Below, one piece after another: positions 22,569 through 31,457 of a stretch of 61,213 nucleotides of DNA (position 1 is the first letter of the stretch; every line of letters starts with the position of its first letter). The translations under genes and the position numbers were made by a program. Location of the stretch: positions 1 to 61,213 of the forward strand of contig UQMD01000014.1 in the NCBI GenBank assembly GCA_900542155.1. The letters are read 5' to 3'. Below the pieces are notes generated by a model. The model was not told the DNA's origin. It did no database searches and saw nothing but the letters and a program-made list of their open reading frames with translations. This DNA is from an uncultured Collinsella sp. GTDB lineage: Bacteria > Actinomycetota > Coriobacteriia > Coriobacteriales > Coriobacteriaceae.

Positions 22569-23600
22569 CTATGCGCGCGGTGCCGCCGTACTATGTCGAA
22601 CGATAAGCTGGCCGGGAATACGAATGGCAACGGTTTTGCCCGCCGCCCCCGCCTCGGGAACCGCATGCTCAAACACCTCTCGTCCGCGCTGATGCAAGTC
22701 GAATCGAACGGTCGTGAGCTCGTTATGCGCGACAAAGTCGTCGAGTGAGTCATCGACGCCCACCACGCTCACGTCCTCGGGCACGCGCAAGCCGCTATCG
22801 CGCAGCGCGGCGATGGCGCCGTTTGCCATCTGGTCGTTTGCCGCGTAAATCGCCGTCATGGTGCGGTCGTGCTCGGCCAGGTACCTGCCGGCCTCGTAAC
22901 CGCTGTTGGCAGACCAGTCACCCTCGAGCGGCTCTACCGGCTCGATGTGTTTACGCTCGAGTGCATCCTGCCAGCCGGCGCGACGAAACTGTTCGTCGAC
23001 TGAGAACGACGGGCCACCAATATAGCGAATCTGCTCGTGCCCCAGCTCAAACAGGTGATCCATGAGCAGCAGCGAGCAGCCGTAATGATCGGAATCGACC
23101 GTGGTCACGCGCGGATGCGCATACATGGTGACGATAACCGTGCCAATGCCCGGCAGTGGATCAAACGACTCAAAATCGGGCGCCATGCGACTCATGCCGA
23201 TGATGATGCCGTCCACCGGCAATGCAGCCATACGACGCGTGGCCTCGGCAAGCGAAAACTCCTCGGTCTTGGACATCTCGACCAGCGTGATGGCGCAACC
23301 GCGCTCACGGGCCGCACTGGCAATGCCGTCGATCATCGTCAGGTTACCGAACTTGGTGACATCGTTGACGCACAGACCGACCGAATGGTAGCGGCCGTCG
23401 CGCAGCGAGCGACCGGCATAACTCGGACGAAAGCCGAGCTCTTGCATGGCGGCCTGCACGCGCTGGCGCGTCTGTTCGTTAACGTTGGGCAAGCCGTTGG
23501 CGACGCGCGAAACCGTCTGCTGCGAAACGCCAGCAGCGCGGGCGACGTCGGCCATGGAGACCGGACGCGTACCTGTATCGTTGGACGGGCGCCTTGCCAC
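22569..23600 (-). CDS. LacI family regulator, probable galactose regulator
   Basis: The 343-residue protein opens with a LacI helix-turn-helix (VSMADVARAAGVSQQTVSRVANGLPNVNEQTRQRV) and continues with a periplasmic-binding-like ligand domain. GTG 23600 follows AAGGTGATCCT; the longer frame has no support. It is divergent from galK-galT, and three TGTTAACGTACTCA-like operators lie in between, so it most likely represses galKT and itself, released by galactose or a derivative. A second LacI protein at 32360 is clearly related (shared NFAGRSLRRG/SYAGRSLRDG and VVGVDDSL). Confidence 0.88.
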   Translation of the reverse strand: MARRPSNDTGTRPVSMADVARAAGVSQQTVSRVANGLPNVNEQTRQRVQAAMQELGFRPSYAGRSLRDGRYHSVGLCVNDVTKFGNLTMIDGIASAARERGCAITLVEMSKTEEFSLAEATRRMAALPVDGIIIGMSRMAPDFESFDPLPGIGTVIVTMYAHPRVTTVDSDHYGCSLLLMDHLFELGHEQIRYIGGPSFSVDEQFRRAGWQDALERKHIEPVEPLEGDWSANSGYEAGRYLAEHDRTMTAIYAANDQMANGAIAALRDSGLRVPEDVSVVGVDDSLDDFVAHNELTTVRFDLHQRGREVFEHAVPEAGAAGKTVAIRIPGQLIVRHSTAAPRA

Positions 23601-23693
23601 AGGATCACCTTCACCCTTGCGAGATCTGAATAGCGTGCATGCCGGCCCGGGCAGAAACACACCCCGCGCCGAAGCCCGCTATCGTCGGACGCA

Positions 23694-23894
23694 TGCTAAC
23701 GTACTCTACTTTTTCAATCCGCAACTCTTCTGCTCTATAAGTCCATACGGCAATACCGTTCACGGCTGAATTTCTACCGATTACCAGATTCTCAAAAAGT
23801 GATAAGTGTTGTGTTATGAGTACGTTAACATAGCCCGTAACGTGCGGCATCGTAGATGCTGAATTTACGCCGCTTCAGATTGTTAACGTACTCA
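23694..23894. promoter_or_regulatory. Three LacI-type operators and a CCGTTCACGG site before galK
   Basis: TGCTAACGTACTCT (23694-23707), TGAGTACGTTAACA (23817-23830) and TGTTAACGTACTCA (23881-23894) are versions of one 14-bp site with the central CG typical of LacI operators; the second is in inverted orientation. They lie 123 and 64 bp apart, suitable for looping. CCGTTCACGG is at 23756-23765. The third site sits 45 bp before the galK start. Confidence 0.75.
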
Positions 23895-23938
23895 CTACGA
23901 CGCAAAGCTCGTCAGTATGCGCCAAGGAAAGGACCCTC

Positions 23939-25144
23939 ATGACCGCTCCCGACGAAAAGACACTCGCCACACTCACCAAGCTGTTCGAGGATGAGTTTGG
24001 CCCCATCGGCGATCGCCAGGTGCTCTATGTGCACGCGCCCGGCCGCTCCGAGATCAGCGGCAACCACACCGACCACGAGGGCGGCCACGTTATCGCCGGC
24101 TCGCTCGATGTCGCCGTCGACGGCATCGCCGTGGCAACTGATTCCAACAAGGTCCGCGTTGCCGACGAAGGCTATCCCACGTTTGAGATCGCGCTCGACA
24201 CGCTAGACGTTCAGGAGTCCGAGAAGGGCACGTCCGCGAGCCTCGTCCGCGGCATGGCCCACGAAATCGCTGCTCTGGGCGTTGAGCCCCAGGGCTTCGA
24301 CCTCGCCTTCACCTGCTCCGTCCCCTCTGGCGGCGGTCTTTCGAGCTCCGCTGCTGTCGAGGCGGCATACGGTCGTGCCATGGAGACGCTCTGGGGAGCG
24401 CCCGCCATCGAGCCTGTCGCGCTCGCCCAGATGAGCCAGCGCACCGAGAACAATTACTACGGTAAGCCCTGCGGCCTTATGGACCAGGCCGCCGTGTGCT
24501 TGGGCGGCCTTGCCTACATGGACTTTGAGGATCAGGCTCAGCCTAAGACCCAGAAGCTCGAACTCAACTTTGAAGATCACGGCTATGCGCTCGTGCTCGT
24601 TAAGGTCGGCGCCGACCACGTGGCCGCCACCGACGACTACGCCGCCGTTCCGCGCGAGATGCAAGACGTCGCCGCCGAGTTTGGCAAGGCACGCCTGTGC
24701 GAGGTAAACGTGGCGGACTTTGACGCCAAGCTCCCCGAGCTGCGCGCCAAGCTGGGCGACCGCGCCTGCCTGCGCGCCGTTCACTACTGGTACGAGAACG
24801 GCCTGGTCGATAAGCGTTGGGCGGCCCTTAACGCCGACGACATCGACCAGTTCCTGGTCCTGACGCGCGAGTCCGGCGCCAGCTCCGCCATGTACCTGCA
24901 GAATGTCGTTGCCAAGCTGGGGTCTGAGCAGCCTTCCATGTATGCCCTGGCGCTGGCCGAGCACGTGCTCGACGGCCGCGGCGCCGTTCGCATTCACGGT
25001 GGCGGCTTTGGTGGCACCATCCAGGCCTTCGTGCCGCTCGACCTGGTCGACACCTTCATTGCCAAGATGAACGGCTGGCTGGGCGAGGGCTCTGCCCGCC
25101 ACTACGCAATTTCTGACAAGGGGGCTTACGCGGCATGGCTGTAA
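23939..25144 (+). CDS. galK: Galactokinase
   Basis: This 401-residue GHMP kinase phosphorylates galactose to galactose-1-phosphate. The galactokinase signature appears as GRSEISGNHTDHEGGHV, a variant in which the glutamate of the common GEHTDY motif is asparagine. The ATP loop PSGGGLSSSAA and the C-terminal GGGFGGTIQAFV motif are intact. The variant signature seems typical of a galactokinase branch in gut anaerobes. ATG 23939 follows AAGGAAAGGACCCTC. galT overlaps its end by 10 bases. Control is probably through the divergent LacI regulator. Confidence 0.93.
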   Translation: MTAPDEKTLATLTKLFEDEFGPIGDRQVLYVHAPGRSEISGNHTDHEGGHVIAGSLDVAVDGIAVATDSNKVRVADEGYPTFEIALDTLDVQESEKGTSASLVRGMAHEIAALGVEPQGFDLAFTCSVPSGGGLSSSAAVEAAYGRAMETLWGAPAIEPVALAQMSQRTENNYYGKPCGLMDQAAVCLGGLAYMDFEDQAQPKTQKLELNFEDHGYALVLVKVGADHVAATDDYAAVPREMQDVAAEFGKARLCEVNVADFDAKLPELRAKLGDRACLRAVHYWYENGLVDKRWAALNADDIDQFLVLTRESGASSAMYLQNVVAKLGSEQPSMYALALAEHVLDGRGAVRIHGGGFGGTIQAFVPLDLVDTFIAKMNGWLGEGSARHYAISDKGAYAAWL

Positions 25145-26763
25145 TGACCGACGTGCGCGAGGCCGCGCAGGGCCTGATTGAGTATGCCATCCATCGATCG
25201 ATGATCGGACAGGACGATCGCATCTGGGCCTACAACACCATTTTGGAGTGCATCGGCGCCACGGGCCCCGCACTCGACATGGCTTGGGCGCTCAAGACCG
25301 AGAAGATTTCGCTCTTGCACCCCGATACCCTGCCCGACTTTGACCTGGAGGGCACGCTCGCCGCGCTTGCCGAGGCCGCCGTTGCCAACGGTGCTGCCGA
25401 GGACACGGCATCGGGGCGCGACCGCATCGCCATGCGCATCATGGGTATGCTCATGCCGAGGCCTTCGGTTGTAAACGAGGAGTTCAACGGCCGCATGGGC
25501 GTCAACGAGCCCCGCGCCGCGACCGACTGGTTCTACGGCCTGTGCTGCGACGCCGGCTACGTGCGCCGTGCCGCCATCGCGCGCAACATCAAATGGAGCA
25601 CCCCCACCAACTGGGGCGATCTCGAGATAACCATCAACCTGTCCAAGCCTGAGAAGGACCCGCGCGATATCGCCGCGGCAGGTGCCGCCAAGAACACGGG
25701 CGAAAAGTATCCCGCCTGCCAGCTCTGCATCGAAAACGAGGGCTACCCCGGACGCTCCGCCGCAGCCGACGGCGGCGCTCATCCTGCACGCCAGAACCTG
25801 CGCATTATCCCCATCTCGCTCAATGGCGATCGCTGGGGCTTCCAGTACAGCCCGTACGCGTACTTTAACGAGCACTGCATTGCCATGAGCTCCGAGCATC
25901 GCCCGATGCACGTTGACCGCAAGGGCCTGACGTGCCTGCTCGACTTTGTGGACCTGTTCCCGCACTACTTTATTGGCTCCAACGCCGACCTGCCCATCGT
26001 GGGCGGCTCGATTCTGTCGCACGACCACTTCCAGGGCGGCGCGCACGAGTTCCCCATGATGCATGCCACCGAGGTCTCACAGTTTAGCGTGCCCGGCTTT
26101 GACAGCGTTACGGGTGCTGTGCTGCAGTGGCCGCTATCGGTGCTTCGCCTGCTCTCGCATGACCGCGCTCAGCTGCTCGACGCTGCCGAGAAGATTATCC
26201 TCGCCTGGCGCGAGTGGACCGATGAGTCTGTGGGCGTCATCGCGCACACAGCCGATGGCATGGCGCACAACACAGTGACACCCGTCATCCGCCGCGTCGA
26301 CTCCCGCGGCAATGCCGGCGGCAAAATCTACGAGGCCTACCTGGCGCTTCGCTGCAACATCACGACCGACGAGCATCCGTTGGGCGTGTTCCACCCGCAT
26401 GCCGAGTATCACCACATTAAGAAGGAGAACATCGGCCTGATCGAGGTTATGGGTCTCGCCATTCTTCCGCCGCGCCTGGTTCCCGAGCTCGGTGCTGTCC
26501 GCGAGCACCTGCTGGCGGCCAAGGCCGATGCCAGCTACGACCTTGCCGGCGCGCTCGAGGGCGATAGTCTTTGCCGCAGCCACGCCGCATGGGCCGAGGA
26601 TGTCTATGCCCGCCGCGCCGACGAGCTTACGGCGGACAACGCCATCGATATCCTGCACGAGGAGGTCGGCGTGGTGTTTGGCCACGTGCTCGACAACGCC
26701 GGCGTATTTAAATGGGATGAAGCCGGCCGCGCCGCCCAGCAGCGCTTTATCGACTCACTGTAA
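25135..26763 (+). CDS. galT: UDP-glucose-hexose-1-phosphate uridylyltransferase (type 2)
   Basis: The 542-residue protein matches the long GalT form of Firmicutes and Actinobacteria rather than the shorter E. coli type. It carries GVNEPRAATDWFYGLC, the conserved NHTD-replacing region around YFIGSNADLPIVGGSILSHDHFQGG (nucleophile region HDHF) and FHPHAEYHHIKKENIGLIEVMG. It exchanges UMP between UDP-glucose and galactose-1-phosphate in the Leloir pathway. ATG 25135 lies within the end of galK, giving translational coupling. No galE is seen in the window. Confidence 0.92.
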   Translation: MAVMTDVREAAQGLIEYAIHRSMIGQDDRIWAYNTILECIGATGPALDMAWALKTEKISLLHPDTLPDFDLEGTLAALAEAAVANGAAEDTASGRDRIAMRIMGMLMPRPSVVNEEFNGRMGVNEPRAATDWFYGLCCDAGYVRRAAIARNIKWSTPTNWGDLEITINLSKPEKDPRDIAAAGAAKNTGEKYPACQLCIENEGYPGRSAAADGGAHPARQNLRIIPISLNGDRWGFQYSPYAYFNEHCIAMSSEHRPMHVDRKGLTCLLDFVDLFPHYFIGSNADLPIVGGSILSHDHFQGGAHEFPMMHATEVSQFSVPGFDSVTGAVLQWPLSVLRLLSHDRAQLLDAAEKIILAWREWTDESVGVIAHTADGMAHNTVTPVIRRVDSRGNAGGKIYEAYLALRCNITTDEHPLGVFHPHAEYHHIKKENIGLIEVMGLAILPPRLVPELGAVREHLLAAKADASYDLAGALEGDSLCRSHAAWAEDVYARRADELTADNAIDILHEEVGVVFGHVLDNAGVFKWDEAGRAAQQRFIDSL

Positions 26764-26812
26764 TGATCCCTTTCGGACGAAGGAAAACGGATCATTTCGT
26801 CTTCAAGACAAC

Positions 26813-26850
26813 GGCGCCCGCCGGCAACATCGCCGGCGGGCGCCATTTTT
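26813..26850 (+). terminator. Terminator of galK-galT
   Basis: GGCGCCCGCCGGC and GCCGGCGGGCGCC form a perfect 13-bp stem with loop AACATC, followed by ATTTTTG. It lies 50 bp after galT. Confidence 0.9.
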
Positions 26851-26856
26851 GCGTGT

Positions 26857-26910
26857 AGTCATTGGGGACGCTCTTAAACGACTAGTCAAACAAGAACGTC
26901 CCCAACGACT
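26857..26910. repeat. 54-bp palindromic element (family G), copy 2
   Basis: This is the reverse complement of the element at 1-54 with one base difference. It follows the galT terminator directly. As both copies are palindromic, orientation is told only by the asymmetric centre. Confidence 0.85.
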
Positions 26911-26918
26911 AATGACTC

Positions 26919-26982
26919 GAGCGTGGAAAATCTCCCACTTTGAGCTCGTATGGGCACCAAAAGCAGGAGATTATCCACGCTC
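26919..26982. terminator. 17-bp inverted repeat next to the lacC 3' end
   Basis: GAGCGTGGAAAATCTCC pairs with GGAGATTATCCACGCTC with one mismatch, around a 30-base loop. It lies 22 bp past the lacC stop (minus strand) and may terminate that operon, although no T run follows. Confidence 0.45.
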
Positions 26983-27004
26983 ATTCTATTAGGAGTCGCA
27001 ACCG

Positions 27005-27940
27005 CTACAACTCTACGACCTCAACGCTGTTGTAGACCTCGTCCCAGCGGTCCATGACCAGGTGGCCGGTCTTGGGGTCCATGGCGTTGAGCTTGCCGCA
27101 GGTATTGGCAGTCTTGAGCACCGTGACGTCGTCGGCACCAGCAGCAATGGCATGCGCAAAGCCGGCGATGGTCGAGTCGCCGGAACCCGTCGCGTTCACA
27201 GCAGCAATCGCGGGCGTCTTGGCGCGGAATGCGCGACCCTCATGGAAGCCCACCGAACCGGCAGCGCCCATCGAAACGACAACCCAGGGAATACCGGCAA
27301 AACGGCCATCGGCGGCAAGCGCCTCGCGCAGAGCATCGACATCATCGGTCGTGAAGGACGTGCTCAGCAGACCGTTGATCTCGGTCAGATTGGGCTTCAC
27401 AAGCTCGGGCTTGGCGTCGGACTCCAGCGCGGCCTCCAGCGATGCACCCGAGGTATCGAGCAGCACCTTGGTGCCCGCCTCCTCGGCGATCTTGACGAGC
27501 TCGGCATAGTAGCCGGCATCGACGCCACGCGGCAGCGAGCCCGAAAGCGTCACAACGTCCGCCTTCGCTGCAAGCTCGGCAAACTTGGCCGTAAAGGCCT
27601 CGAGCTCGGCCGGGGCGATCTGCGGGCCGCTCTCCAGCAGCTCGGTCTGATTACCCTCGTGCAGAATATTCAGGCAAATGCGCGTCTCACCGGCGATGGG
27701 CACAAAGTCGTTCTTGACGCCGTCGGCATCCATGAGCTCGGCCATATAGGCACCCATGTGGCCGCCAAGCAGACCGGTCGCGAGCACGTCGTCGCCCAGC
27801 TGCAGCAGCACGCGGCTCACGTTGAGGCCCTTGCCGCCAGCGGTCTTTTCGGGCGTCACACGGTTAACATCGTCGATGATCAGCTTGTCGAGCTGATAGC
27901 GCGTATCAATCGACGGGTTCATGGTAACGGTCAGAATCAT
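27005..27940 (-). CDS. lacC: Tagatose-6-phosphate kinase, PfkB family (copy 1)
   Basis: The 311-residue PfkB kinase begins MILTVTMNPSIDTRY and carries the family signatures GGKGLNVSRVL and, near the C-terminus, NATGSGDSTIAGFAHA with the catalytic aspartate. Next to lacX, lacB and lacA it fits LacC, which phosphorylates tagatose-6-phosphate; 1-phosphofructokinase is the close alternative. ATG 27940 follows CAGGAGTTCAAT. It ends the minus-strand run lacA-lacB-lacX-lacC. A near-identical copy is at 42968-43903. Confidence 0.85.
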   Translation of the reverse strand: MILTVTMNPSIDTRYQLDKLIIDDVNRVTPEKTAGGKGLNVSRVLLQLGDDVLATGLLGGHMGAYMAELMDADGVKNDFVPIAGETRICLNILHEGNQTELLESGPQIAPAELEAFTAKFAELAAKADVVTLSGSLPRGVDAGYYAELVKIAEEAGTKVLLDTSGASLEAALESDAKPELVKPNLTEINGLLSTSFTTDDVDALREALAADGRFAGIPWVVVSMGAAGSVGFHEGRAFRAKTPAIAAVNATGSGDSTIAGFAHAIAAGADDVTVLKTANTCGKLNAMDPKTGHLVMDRWDEVYNSVEVVEL

Positions 27941-27993
27941 ATTGAACTCCTGTTCCGGGGCGGCATGACCCACCCCAAACATACGATAGCTCG

Positions 27994-28875
27994 TTAAAGG
28001 ATCTCGATCTCAAAGCCGCGGGTGACGGTCTCCCCCGGCTTGGCCACCAGGCAGCCACGCTTGTGCTCTAGAATATCGTCCTCGTCGGAGCAGGTGGACA
28101 GGCCACCCCACGGTTCAATTGCCACAAAGTCGCCCTCGGGCTTGCTCCACACAATCAGGTACGGCATATCGGGGAACGTCAGGCGCACGCCCTTGTCCTC
28201 GGTTTTCTTGGTCAGCGTAACCACGCGGCTCTCGAGCACGTCGAAGATGGTCTCCGCGAAGTCGAAGAGTTCGTGGGTAAGCGGCAGGTTCTGGCCGATC
28301 ATGGGGTTCTTGCTGCGATGCTCAACATCAATCAGGCCCGTCGAGGGAACGGCAGTACAGAGCTCGGCGGCCTCACGCTGCTCAAAACGGAGCTCGTAAT
28401 CGTCGTAGGACTCGCCCTCGTCGAGCGGGCACTTAAAGCCGGGGTGACCGCCCACAAAGAACGGCATGTCCTCGGTGCCCTCATTGGTCACCTCGTACGA
28501 CACGGCCACCTTTTCCGAATCAATCGTGTAACGAGCAACGATCTTAAACGGATACGGGTACTGCTCGAGCAACTCGGCATGGTCGGCAGAGCTTAGGCTC
28601 AGCGCAACCATGTTGTCACTCTGTTCCTCGAGCTTCCACTCCTGTTTGCGCGCAAAGCCGTGGCGGGCGAGCTTAACCTCGCGGCCGCCCATGGTCATTG
28701 CGTGACCGTCGCGAAGGCCGCCGCAAATCGGAAAGCAAATGGGTGCCTGGCCCGACCAGACCGAAGGATCGCCCTGCCACAGGTACTCGCGACCGTTGGC
28801 TTTAATCGAAGTGAACGATCCGCCAGCCGTGCTCAGTGCCACACGAATAGAACCGTTATCAAGAACAAACTCCAT
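27994..28875 (-). CDS. lacX: Aldose-1-epimerase-like protein LacX (copy 1)
   Basis: This 293-residue protein belongs to the galactose mutarotase superfamily in its LacX branch: GSFTSIKANGREYLWQGD near the start, PICFPICGGLRDG, PFFVGGHPGFKCPLDEGE and SKPEGDFVAIEPWGG. LacX accompanies the lac tagatose operon of lactococci; its exact reaction is not well established. ATG 28875 follows GAAGGCTCC. It lies between lacB and lacC, with lacC starting 53 bp downstream. A paralogue is at 43963-44844, again directly upstream of a lacC copy. Confidence 0.85.
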   Translation of the reverse strand: MEFVLDNGSIRVALSTAGGSFTSIKANGREYLWQGDPSVWSGQAPICFPICGGLRDGHAMTMGGREVKLARHGFARKQEWKLEEQSDNMVALSLSSADHAELLEQYPYPFKIVARYTIDSEKVAVSYEVTNEGTEDMPFFVGGHPGFKCPLDEGESYDDYELRFEQREAAELCTAVPSTGLIDVEHRSKNPMIGQNLPLTHELFDFAETIFDVLESRVVTLTKKTEDKGVRLTFPDMPYLIVWSKPEGDFVAIEPWGGLSTCSDEDDILEHKRGCLVAKPGETVTRGFEIEIL

Positions 28876-28994
28876 AGGAGCCTTCACTTTCGTACGCCAG
28901 CCCGCCAAGTCAGTGGGGCTGATAGAAAACCGGCCCGCGCCCCCTCACAGAAACGCGAGCCGTCAACGGACTAGTTAATTACGCCGGATACCCG

Positions 28995-29519
28995 CTAATC
29001 ATGGTATTCGCCGCGGTCCCACTTCTCGAGGAACTCGTCAAAGAAGTGCGGATCAGCCTGAGCCTCGGCGTCGGCCTTGTTGCAGGCATCGATCTTGGCG
29101 ATCAGGGCATCGTGCTCGGGGGTCTTCTCGTAGGGCTCCTCCAGGAAGGCAAGCATGATGTCAGCCATCAGGAACTCGCCGGTAATCTTGCCGCCAAAAC
29201 CCACGATGTTGGCGTTGAGCTCGCGACGGGCATACAGGGCAGAGGTCATGTCGCGAACCAGGGCGCAGCGGGCGCCGGGAACCTTGTTGACGGCGTTGGT
29301 GATGCCGATGCCGGTACCGCACAGGGCCACGCCAAAGTCGGCCTTGCCGCTGGCAACAGCCTCGCCCACGGCCTTACCGTAGATGGGATAGTGCGTACGG
29401 GTGTGGCTGTAGGTGCCGCAGTCGAGCACCTTGTAGCCAGCCTGCTCCAGGCGGTCGGCCAGATAGATCTTCTCGTCCGTAACGATATGGTCGCAACCGA
29501 TTGCGATGGTCTTCTTCAT
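28995..29519 (-). CDS. lacB: Galactose-6-phosphate isomerase subunit LacB
   Basis: The 174-residue protein is an RpiB/LacAB isomerase with the N-terminal strand KKTIAIGCDHIVTDEKI, YSHTRTHYPIYGKAVGEAVASG and ALCGTGIGITNAVNKVPGAR, which holds the conserved active-site cysteine of LacB. With LacA it forms the heteromeric enzyme converting galactose-6-phosphate to tagatose-6-phosphate. ATG 29519 follows GAAAGGACGTTCTG. It lies 63 bp after lacA in the same operon. Confidence 0.93.
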   Translation of the reverse strand: MKKTIAIGCDHIVTDEKIYLADRLEQAGYKVLDCGTYSHTRTHYPIYGKAVGEAVASGKADFGVALCGTGIGITNAVNKVPGARCALVRDMTSALYARRELNANIVGFGGKITGEFLMADIMLAFLEEPYEKTPEHDALIAKIDACNKADAEAQADPHFFDEFLEKWDRGEYHD

Positions 29520-29582
29520 CAGAACGTCCTTTCGTCTGAATTCACAAGTTGAGGTAGAAGTTCGAGTTCTCGGTGGCTCTCG

Positions 29583-30011
29583 TTAGGCCATCTTGTTGAG
29601 CATGTCGACACGGATCTGGTGACGGCCGCCGGCGTACTGGGCACGCAGGAACTCGCGGGCGATCTTCTTGGCGACCTCGGTGCCCACGACGCCCGGGCCC
29701 ATGGTGACCATGCGCGAGCCGTTGTGCTCGCGGGTCATGTAAGCGGAACGCTCGTCGGAAATGTTGGCGACGACCATGCCCTTGATCTTGACGGCAGCCA
29801 TATAGGAGCCGACGCCGTACTTATCGAATGCGAAGCCCTGGGAATCCTTGTGCTCCAGCAGGTCCTTGGCAACGGCGGTCGCGGAATCGACAAAGTCCGC
29901 GGCAGGGGTCTCGGAATAGTCGACGACCTCGTAACCGTCGGCGATGAGCATCTCCTTGATGGACTCCTTCATCGACATACCGTCGGCATCGGAAGCGATT
30001 ACAACCCTCAT
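29583..30011 (-). CDS. lacA: Galactose-6-phosphate isomerase subunit LacA
   Basis: This 142-residue RpiB/LacAB family protein starts MRVVIASDADGMSMKESI and has the EHNGSRMVTMGPGVVG segment and a C-terminal QYAGGRHQIRVDMLNKMA typical of LacA. It lacks the active-site cysteine present in LacB, as expected for this subunit. ATG 30011 follows CAAGGAGGATGTC. It is the first gene of the minus-strand lac tagatose operon; its promoter region holds GAACA-type and CCGTTTACGG sites. Confidence 0.93.
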   Translation of the reverse strand: MRVVIASDADGMSMKESIKEMLIADGYEVVDYSETPAADFVDSATAVAKDLLEHKDSQGFAFDKYGVGSYMAAVKIKGMVVANISDERSAYMTREHNGSRMVTMGPGVVGTEVAKKIAREFLRAQYAGGRHQIRVDMLNKMA

Positions 30012-30105
30012 GACATCCTCCTTGAGAGATACGCAGGTGCGTAGTTTCTGTTTGGAAGTGTTGAATCGCGTTCAGGTCCGGGCATCTGAATGTGCGGTTC
30101 TTCAC

Positions 30106-30193
30106 TGTTCATGTTTATTTGAACACATTCGAACAGTAACTGCAAGAATTATTTGTTTATCTTTGTTCTTTTTTGAACAAATACCGTTTACGG
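30106..30193. promoter_or_regulatory. lacA promoter region with DeoR/LacR-like operators
   Basis: TGTTC-N10-GAACA spans 30106-30125, GAACACATTCGAACA 30121-30135, the palindrome TTTGTTC-N6-GAACAAA 30162-30181, and CCGTTTACGG 30184-30193. The GAACA-N5-GAACA pattern also occurs before lacF (32314-32328) and between the DeoR gene and galM (40020-40034), suggesting one regulator, probably the DeoR protein at 39219. Confidence 0.65.
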
Positions 30194-30247
30194 ATGATTG
30201 CTGGCCGTTTGGGCCCGGCGCGGACGTAGTGACCACGTGTTCAACAA

Positions 30248-30281
30248 ACAAAAAGGCGGCCGAGAACGTGTCTCGGCCGCC
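30248..30281 (-). terminator. Terminator downstream of the membrane protein gene
   Basis: GGCGGCCGAGA (30255-30265) and TCTCGGCCGCC (30271-30281) form a perfect stem; on the minus strand it is followed by TTTTTG. It lies about 40 bases past the 30319 stop codon. Confidence 0.85.
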
Positions 30282-30318
30282 CTTCGGCGGTATTCCCCGG
30301 TATATACAGCTGTTTTAG

Positions 30319-31341
30319 CTACTCAGACTGCCCGCTCTTCTTGGCATGTTTAGACGGAGCGCTCAAGAAACGGCCCGTCAGATAGTTCGCGGGACCGGAG
30401 ATATCGATCCCCAGCAGCACGTGCCCCAGCCACAAAAACGCCGCGAGCACCAGCAGTGGAATCACGCACGAGGTCACGATCATCACGATGACACCTTCGA
30501 TCAGATCGGTCACCTGCTGCACGATCTCGTCAGTCATCTGTTTGGCGCCGCTGGTCACCGACGTAACAAGGCTCGATGCCCCATCAGTCAACTGCTCGAG
30601 CACGTTTTTGGACTCCGTGGTCTCGGATTTTTTCTTGTTCGATTTTGAGCTGGTCTCGACTGACTTGTCCGTGGTGTCGGCCGCATCCGCAGCCTTTTGC
30701 TCGGCTTGCTCAATACTTACGCGATACGTTTCATCGACCTTCTGCGACACCCATACGCTCACGGGCACAAGCGCCATACCGATCACGGCAACCACCAGCA
30801 CGCGGGTCGCCACGCGGCGCAGGACGGCACTCGTGCTCCAGCGCCCGTGAATGCCAAGCGACACCGCAAAGAGCGCCAACGCAAACGGGATTAAGATGCC
30901 CAAGCCAACCGACCACAAAATCGTGAGCAAGTATTTCTCTAGGTATAGCACGGCAAGCACGATACCAAGGTTGCCTGAAAGCTGTGCGAGCTGCTCAGCG
31001 ACCGGCGTACCCGTATCACCCGGCAGCGCGGTAATGCCCGCAGACAGCGCCACGCACGAGGCCGTGAGCGCCAGTACGTTACCTTTCTTTTGGTCGATAA
31101 CCTCGATGGTGGAGTCCCAAGTCTTGGTATCGGCAAAATGCGGACGAGCCACAAAGCCAGACAGCAGCGCCAGTACCACGAGCGCAACGATAAAGCCAAT
31201 CTGCAGCTTTTTGTTTGCGCACACGACATCGGACAGGCTGGGCTGCAGCTCGGTTACCGTCGTGTGCTCGGTTATCTGGACAGGACGTCCATGAGCCATC
31301 TCGTGCGCGTCTCTCTTTTGAATCGATCCGTTGTCCGGCAT
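30319..31341 (-). CDS. Predicted membrane protein of unknown function (340 aa)
   Basis: The N-terminal 45 residues are cytoplasmic and polar. Hydrophobic segments follow at about residues 47-65, 90-107, 125-165 and 178-200, then a charged Ser/Lys/Glu-rich stretch of about 60 residues (TTDKSVETSSKSNKKKSETTE), and one or two C-terminal helices at about 270-300. I recognise no family. Start ATG 31341 has an excellent site (GAGGAGGTATCCAA). It stands alone between lacA and lacF, with its own terminator, and shows no visible link to sugar use. Confidence 0.75.
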   Translation of the reverse strand: MPDNGSIQKRDAHEMAHGRPVQITEHTTVTELQPSLSDVVCANKKLQIGFIVALVVLALLSGFVARPHFADTKTWDSTIEVIDQKKGNVLALTASCVALSAGITALPGDTGTPVAEQLAQLSGNLGIVLAVLYLEKYLLTILWSVGLGILIPFALALFAVSLGIHGRWSTSAVLRRVATRVLVVAVIGMALVPVSVWVSQKVDETYRVSIEQAEQKAADAADTTDKSVETSSKSNKKKSETTESKNVLEQLTDGASSLVTSVTSGAKQMTDEIVQQVTDLIEGVIVMIVTSCVIPLLVLAAFLWLGHVLLGIDISGPANYLTGRFLSAPSKHAKKSGQSE

Positions 31342-31457
31342 TTGGATACCTCCTCAGTCCGGTCTGTATTGCGGATGGAAGTATACCCACCCAGCAAAAA
31401 ACCGAACGGGAGGGCGTGCAGAAGCTCCATAACGCTGCTAGTCGAATAGTGCCATTT

